Origin: Pseudomonas bananamidigenes
GTDB taxonomy: Bacteria > Pseudomonadota > Gammaproteobacteria > Pseudomonadales > Pseudomonadaceae
Assembly (NCBI RefSeq): GCF_001679645.1
Contig: NZ_LRUN01000071.1
Coordinates: forward strand, 1-35,714
Direction: 5' to 3'
Length of the DNA stretch: 35,714 bases
The notes under the pieces are model-generated. The model saw only the letters and a list, made by a program, of their open reading frames with translations, was not told where the DNA came from and ran no database searches. Position 1 is the stretch's first letter; each line of letters begins with the position of its first letter. The translations under genes and the position numbers were made by a program. Shown here piece after piece: positions 33,204 to 35,714 of this stretch.

Positions 33204-34303
33204 GGCTGTGCTCCCGGTTGCAGTTCCTTATAGGTGTTCTCGGCGATTTCGACTTTCATGCCCGGATGCAGCAATTGTCCGCCGGCAACAATCACTTTTT
33301 CGCCGCCCTTGAGCCCTTCGCTGATGATCACGTGCCCGGTCAGGTAACGGCCGACGGTGACGTTGTGCAGTTGCGCCTCACCCTTGTCATCCACCATCCA
33401 CACTGCCGGTTCGCTGATGTTCTTGGTCAGCGCCGACCAGGGCAGCTCCACCGCTGATTTGCCGCTGCCCTTGGCTGTGGCGCTGACCACCGAGCCAAGC
33501 TGCATGCCTTGCGGCAGGCTGTCGAGGGTGACCTTGACCTGGACCGTGCCGGACTGCGCCGACACCGCCGGAGTGATTTCACGCACGGTGCCGGTGGTCT
33601 TGATGGAGGGATTGTCGAGCAGGCTGACGACAATCGAACGCTCCGCCGGGCGCTCGGCCAGAAGTGACTCGTACACGTTGAACACCGCGTCTCGATCGCC
33701 GTCCCGGGCCAGGCTGAAGATCGGTGCCGTGGCCTGCACCACCTGACCGACCTCGGCCTGACGCTGAGTGATGATGCCGGGCGCATCAGCGATCAGCGCG
33801 GTGTAACTCAATTGATCCTTGGCGTTGGCCAACTGCGCCTGAGCCGCGCTCAAGGCACTCTGGCTGCTGCGCAACGCCGCCTGTGCGGAATCGAATTCGC
33901 TCTGACTGGTGTACCCCTTGGGCAGCAGTTTCTGCTGGCGGACGAATGCCGCAGCGCTCTGTTTGACCCGCGCCTGTTCTGCCAGCACCTGCGCCTGGGC
34001 GGAATCGACGTTGGTCTGCAAATCCTTGGGATCGAGTTTGGCCAGCACCTGTTTGGCCGAGACACGGTCACCGACATCGACCATGCGCTGGATGATCTTG
34101 CCGCCGACCCGGAATGACAATTCGGTCTGCACCCGGGCCTGAACGTCACCGGTGAGGGTTACCGACGCCGCGAAGTCCGCGGGTTTGACCTCTTGCACAA
34201 AGACTCGCGGCAGATACTCCTGAGGCGCCTTTTTTTCGCCGCAAGCGGCGAGCAATGCAAACAGGCTCAGCAGGACCGCTGTTTTCAATCCGGGACTCGC
34301 CAT
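33200..34303 (-). CDS. triA: RND periplasmic adaptor lipoprotein, TriA type
   Basis: Membrane fusion protein of 367 residues. The lipobox is LLAAC (Cys21). The plan matches triB: a lipoyl half (GGKIIQRMVDVGDRVSAKQV), a coiled coil of about residues 95-165 (SAQAQVLAEQARVKQSAAAF... SSQSALSAAQAQLANAKDQL), then barrel domains. The ATG at 34303 has a strong AGGAAGGAG site; the frame is open 43 residues upstream without a signal sequence there. It is the first gene of triABC and divergent from the AAA ATPase gene across 144 bp. Confidence 0.85.
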   Translation of the reverse strand: MASPGLKTAVLLSLFALLAACGEKKAPQEYLPRVFVQEVKPADFAASVTLTGDVQARVQTELSFRVGGKIIQRMVDVGDRVSAKQVLAKLDPKDLQTNVDSAQAQVLAEQARVKQSAAAFVRQQKLLPKGYTSQSEFDSAQAALRSSQSALSAAQAQLANAKDQLSYTALIADAPGIITQRQAEVGQVVQATAPIFSLARDGDRDAVFNVYESLLAERPAERSIVVSLLDNPSIKTTGTVREITPAVSAQSGTVQVKVTLDSLPQGMQLGSVVSATAKGSGKSAVELPWSALTKNISEPAVWMVDDKGEAQLHNVTVGRYLTGHVIISEGLKGGEKVIVAGGQLLHPGMKVEIAENTYKELQPGAQP

Positions 34304-34447
34304 GCAGACTCCTTCCTGTGTACGAACGTGCAAGTGACGATACGACTGTGAGCTTAGAACAGGGTTCAACCTTCGTCCGGGCGATATATGCATTTCTGTG
34401 CAGCAGGTATCCTGACGCGGATTTCGGCGCACCCAGGAAGGATTTTC

Positions 34448-35608
34448 ATGCTCAAGACCCTCGCGGTGGCCAATTACCGCTCGATCAATAAACTGGTGAT
34501 TCCGCTGGGTCGGTTGAACCTGATCACCGGCCCCAACGGCAGCGGCAAATCCAACCTTTACCGGGCGCTGCGACTGCTGGCGGAAACGGCTCAGGGCGGA
34601 GTGGTCAATGCGCTGGCTCGGGAAGGAGGGCTGGAATCGACCTTCTGGGCCGGGCCGGAAACCATCAGCCGGCGCATGCGCAACGGCGAAGTGCCGATCC
34701 AGTCCACCGTACGCAAAGGCGTGAAACGATTACGCCTGGGTTTTGCCGGGGAAGACTTCAGCTATTCGATTGCGCTGGGCTTGCCCGAACCGAGCCTTTC
34801 GTTCTTTTCCCTCGATCCGGAAATCAAAAAGGAGTGCCTCTGGGCCGGGCCGCTGTATCGCCCGGCCAGCCTGCTGGTGGATCGCGACGGTCCGATGATC
34901 CGCAGTCGCGACGGTCGCCGTTGGGACGTGCTGGCGCAGCACACGCCGAACTTCGACAGTCTGTTCGATCAGGTCGGCAGCCTGCGCAGTTCGCCGGAAG
35001 TGTTCCAGATGCGTGAGTTCATCCGCCGCTGGCGTTTCTACGATCACTTTCGCAGCGACGCCGACGCCCCGGTGCGCCAGCCACAACTGGGTACGCGCAC
35101 GCCGGTGCTGCATCACGACGGCCGGGATCTGGCAGCGGCGTTGCGCACCATCATCGAGATCGGTGACCCCGAGGCATTGCAGGCGGCGATCAGCGACGCG
35201 TTTCCCGGCGCACGGCTGAACATTGCGCCGCTGGCGGGCGGACGCTTTGCCATCGAGTTCTTTCAGGAAGGCTTGTTGCGACCATTGTCGGCGGCAGAGT
35301 TGTCGGATGGCACGTTGCGCTATCTGCTGCTGGTCGCCGCCCTGCTGACGCCGCGTCCGCCTTCGCTGATGGTGCTGAACGAACCGGAAACCAGTCTGCA
35401 TCCGGATCTGTTGCCGGCGCTGGCGCGGTTGATCATTCGCGCATCGCAGCAGTGTCAGGTGTGGGTGGTTTCACATGCACGGCGATTGATTTCGGCGTTG
35501 CAGGAAGATGAGGAATGCAATTGCATCGTGCTGGAAAAGACCCTCGGCCAGACGGGCGTCGTCGGGCAGAGGGTGCTGGATGAGCCGGCGTGGAACTGGC
35601 CTGATTAG
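34448..35608 (+). CDS. stand-alone AAA/ABC-class ATPase
   Basis: A cytosolic ATPase of 386 residues of the RecF/SMC-like 'predicted ATPase' type. It begins MLKTLAVANYRSINKLVIPL with Walker A GPNGSGKS (28-35). A signature-like LSAAELSDGTLRYLLL precedes the Walker B region VLNEPETSLHP, where Asn311 stands in place of the usual Asp and the catalytic Glu312 is kept. His343 (VVSHARRL) fits the H-loop. No nuclease or TOPRIM domain and no partner gene is adjacent. The ATG at 34448 has AGGAAGGA; the frame opens earlier without support. Function unknown. Confidence 0.8.
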   Translation: MLKTLAVANYRSINKLVIPLGRLNLITGPNGSGKSNLYRALRLLAETAQGGVVNALAREGGLESTFWAGPETISRRMRNGEVPIQSTVRKGVKRLRLGFAGEDFSYSIALGLPEPSLSFFSLDPEIKKECLWAGPLYRPASLLVDRDGPMIRSRDGRRWDVLAQHTPNFDSLFDQVGSLRSSPEVFQMREFIRRWRFYDHFRSDADAPVRQPQLGTRTPVLHHDGRDLAAALRTIIEIGDPEALQAAISDAFPGARLNIAPLAGGRFAIEFFQEGLLRPLSAAELSDGTLRYLLLVAALLTPRPPSLMVLNEPETSLHPDLLPALARLIIRASQQCQVWVVSHARRLISALQEDEECNCIVLEKTLGQTGVVGQRVLDEPAWNWPD

Positions 35609-35640
35609 CCTCACACTCTCGCTTCCGCACCGTATTTGAT

Positions 35641-35704
35641 CGTTCCCACGCTCCGCGTGGGAATGCAGACCGTGACGCTCCGCGTCACTGGACGCGGAGC
35701 GTCC
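35641..35704. repeat. dispersed triple-hairpin repeat at the window end
   Basis: Three hairpins in a row: CGTTCCCACGC-TCC-GCGTGGGAATG (35641-35665), GTGACGC-TCC-GCGTCAC (35672-35688) and GGACGC-GGA-GCGTCC (35690-35704). It is the same family as the repeat at 15624-15671. It may continue past the window edge. Confidence 0.8.
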
Positions 35705-35714
35705 CCAGAGGCGT

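Overview
The window looks like chromosomal DNA of a fluorescent Pseudomonas (P. fluorescens group). The evidence is a GC-rich, tightly packed gene layout, Pseudomonas-type REP/REPIN palindromes (GTGGGAGCGAGCCTGCTCGC class) between genes, and gene sets typical of that group. No species call is possible from sequence reading alone. I saw no rRNA, tRNA, CRISPR, prophage or insertion sequence.

Most of the window is a sulfur-acquisition region. (1) 167-3777: tauABCD, taurine import and TauD desulfonation. (2) 4015-8686, minus strand: a TonB-dependent receptor, an FMN-dependent LLM monooxygenase and an aldo/keto reductase, facing a divergent LacI-type regulator (8895-9932) across a perfect LacI-style palindrome. 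(3) 9955-10598: a hicAB toxin-antitoxin pair of lower GC. (4) 10867-13152: a small membrane protein and a BetT-type BCCT transporter with a BetI-like palindrome upstream. (5) 13491-18132: serine acetyltransferase (epsC) divergent from D-cysteine desulfhydrase (dcyD), then a cystine ABC importer (tcyJLN). (6) 18605-19369: a small protein made of two copies of a beta-sandwich-like repeat. (7) 19579-26055: a six-gene operon with two DszC/SfnB-type flavoenzymes, a DmoA-like (dimethylsulfide monooxygenase-like) LLM enzyme and a MetQNI-type ABC importer. Its leader contains an AT-rich element resembling the one before tauA, an intrinsic terminator inside a long-range pairing, and a 22-codon ORF whose stop overlaps the first gene's start. 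(8) 26104-26730: a SAM methyltransferase.

The right end is not sulfur-related. A minus-strand operon, triABC-like (two membrane fusion lipoproteins and one RND pump, 29077-34303), is followed by a large secreted glycosidase-like protein (26734-28986) whose ribosome binding site lies in a hairpin. A divergent stand-alone AAA/ABC-class ATPase (34448-35608) ends the window.

Working together, the sulfur genes would import taurine, cystine and one or more unidentified organosulfur compounds, release sulfite or sulfide from them, and feed O-acetylserine (EpsC) into cysteine synthesis. Four enzymes of reduced-flavin type are present but no flavin reductase is, so they must share one encoded elsewhere. 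The candidates for something undescribed are the SfnB/SfnB/DmoA/MetQNI operon with its structured leader, and the LacI-controlled receptor-monooxygenase-reductase cluster beside tau.
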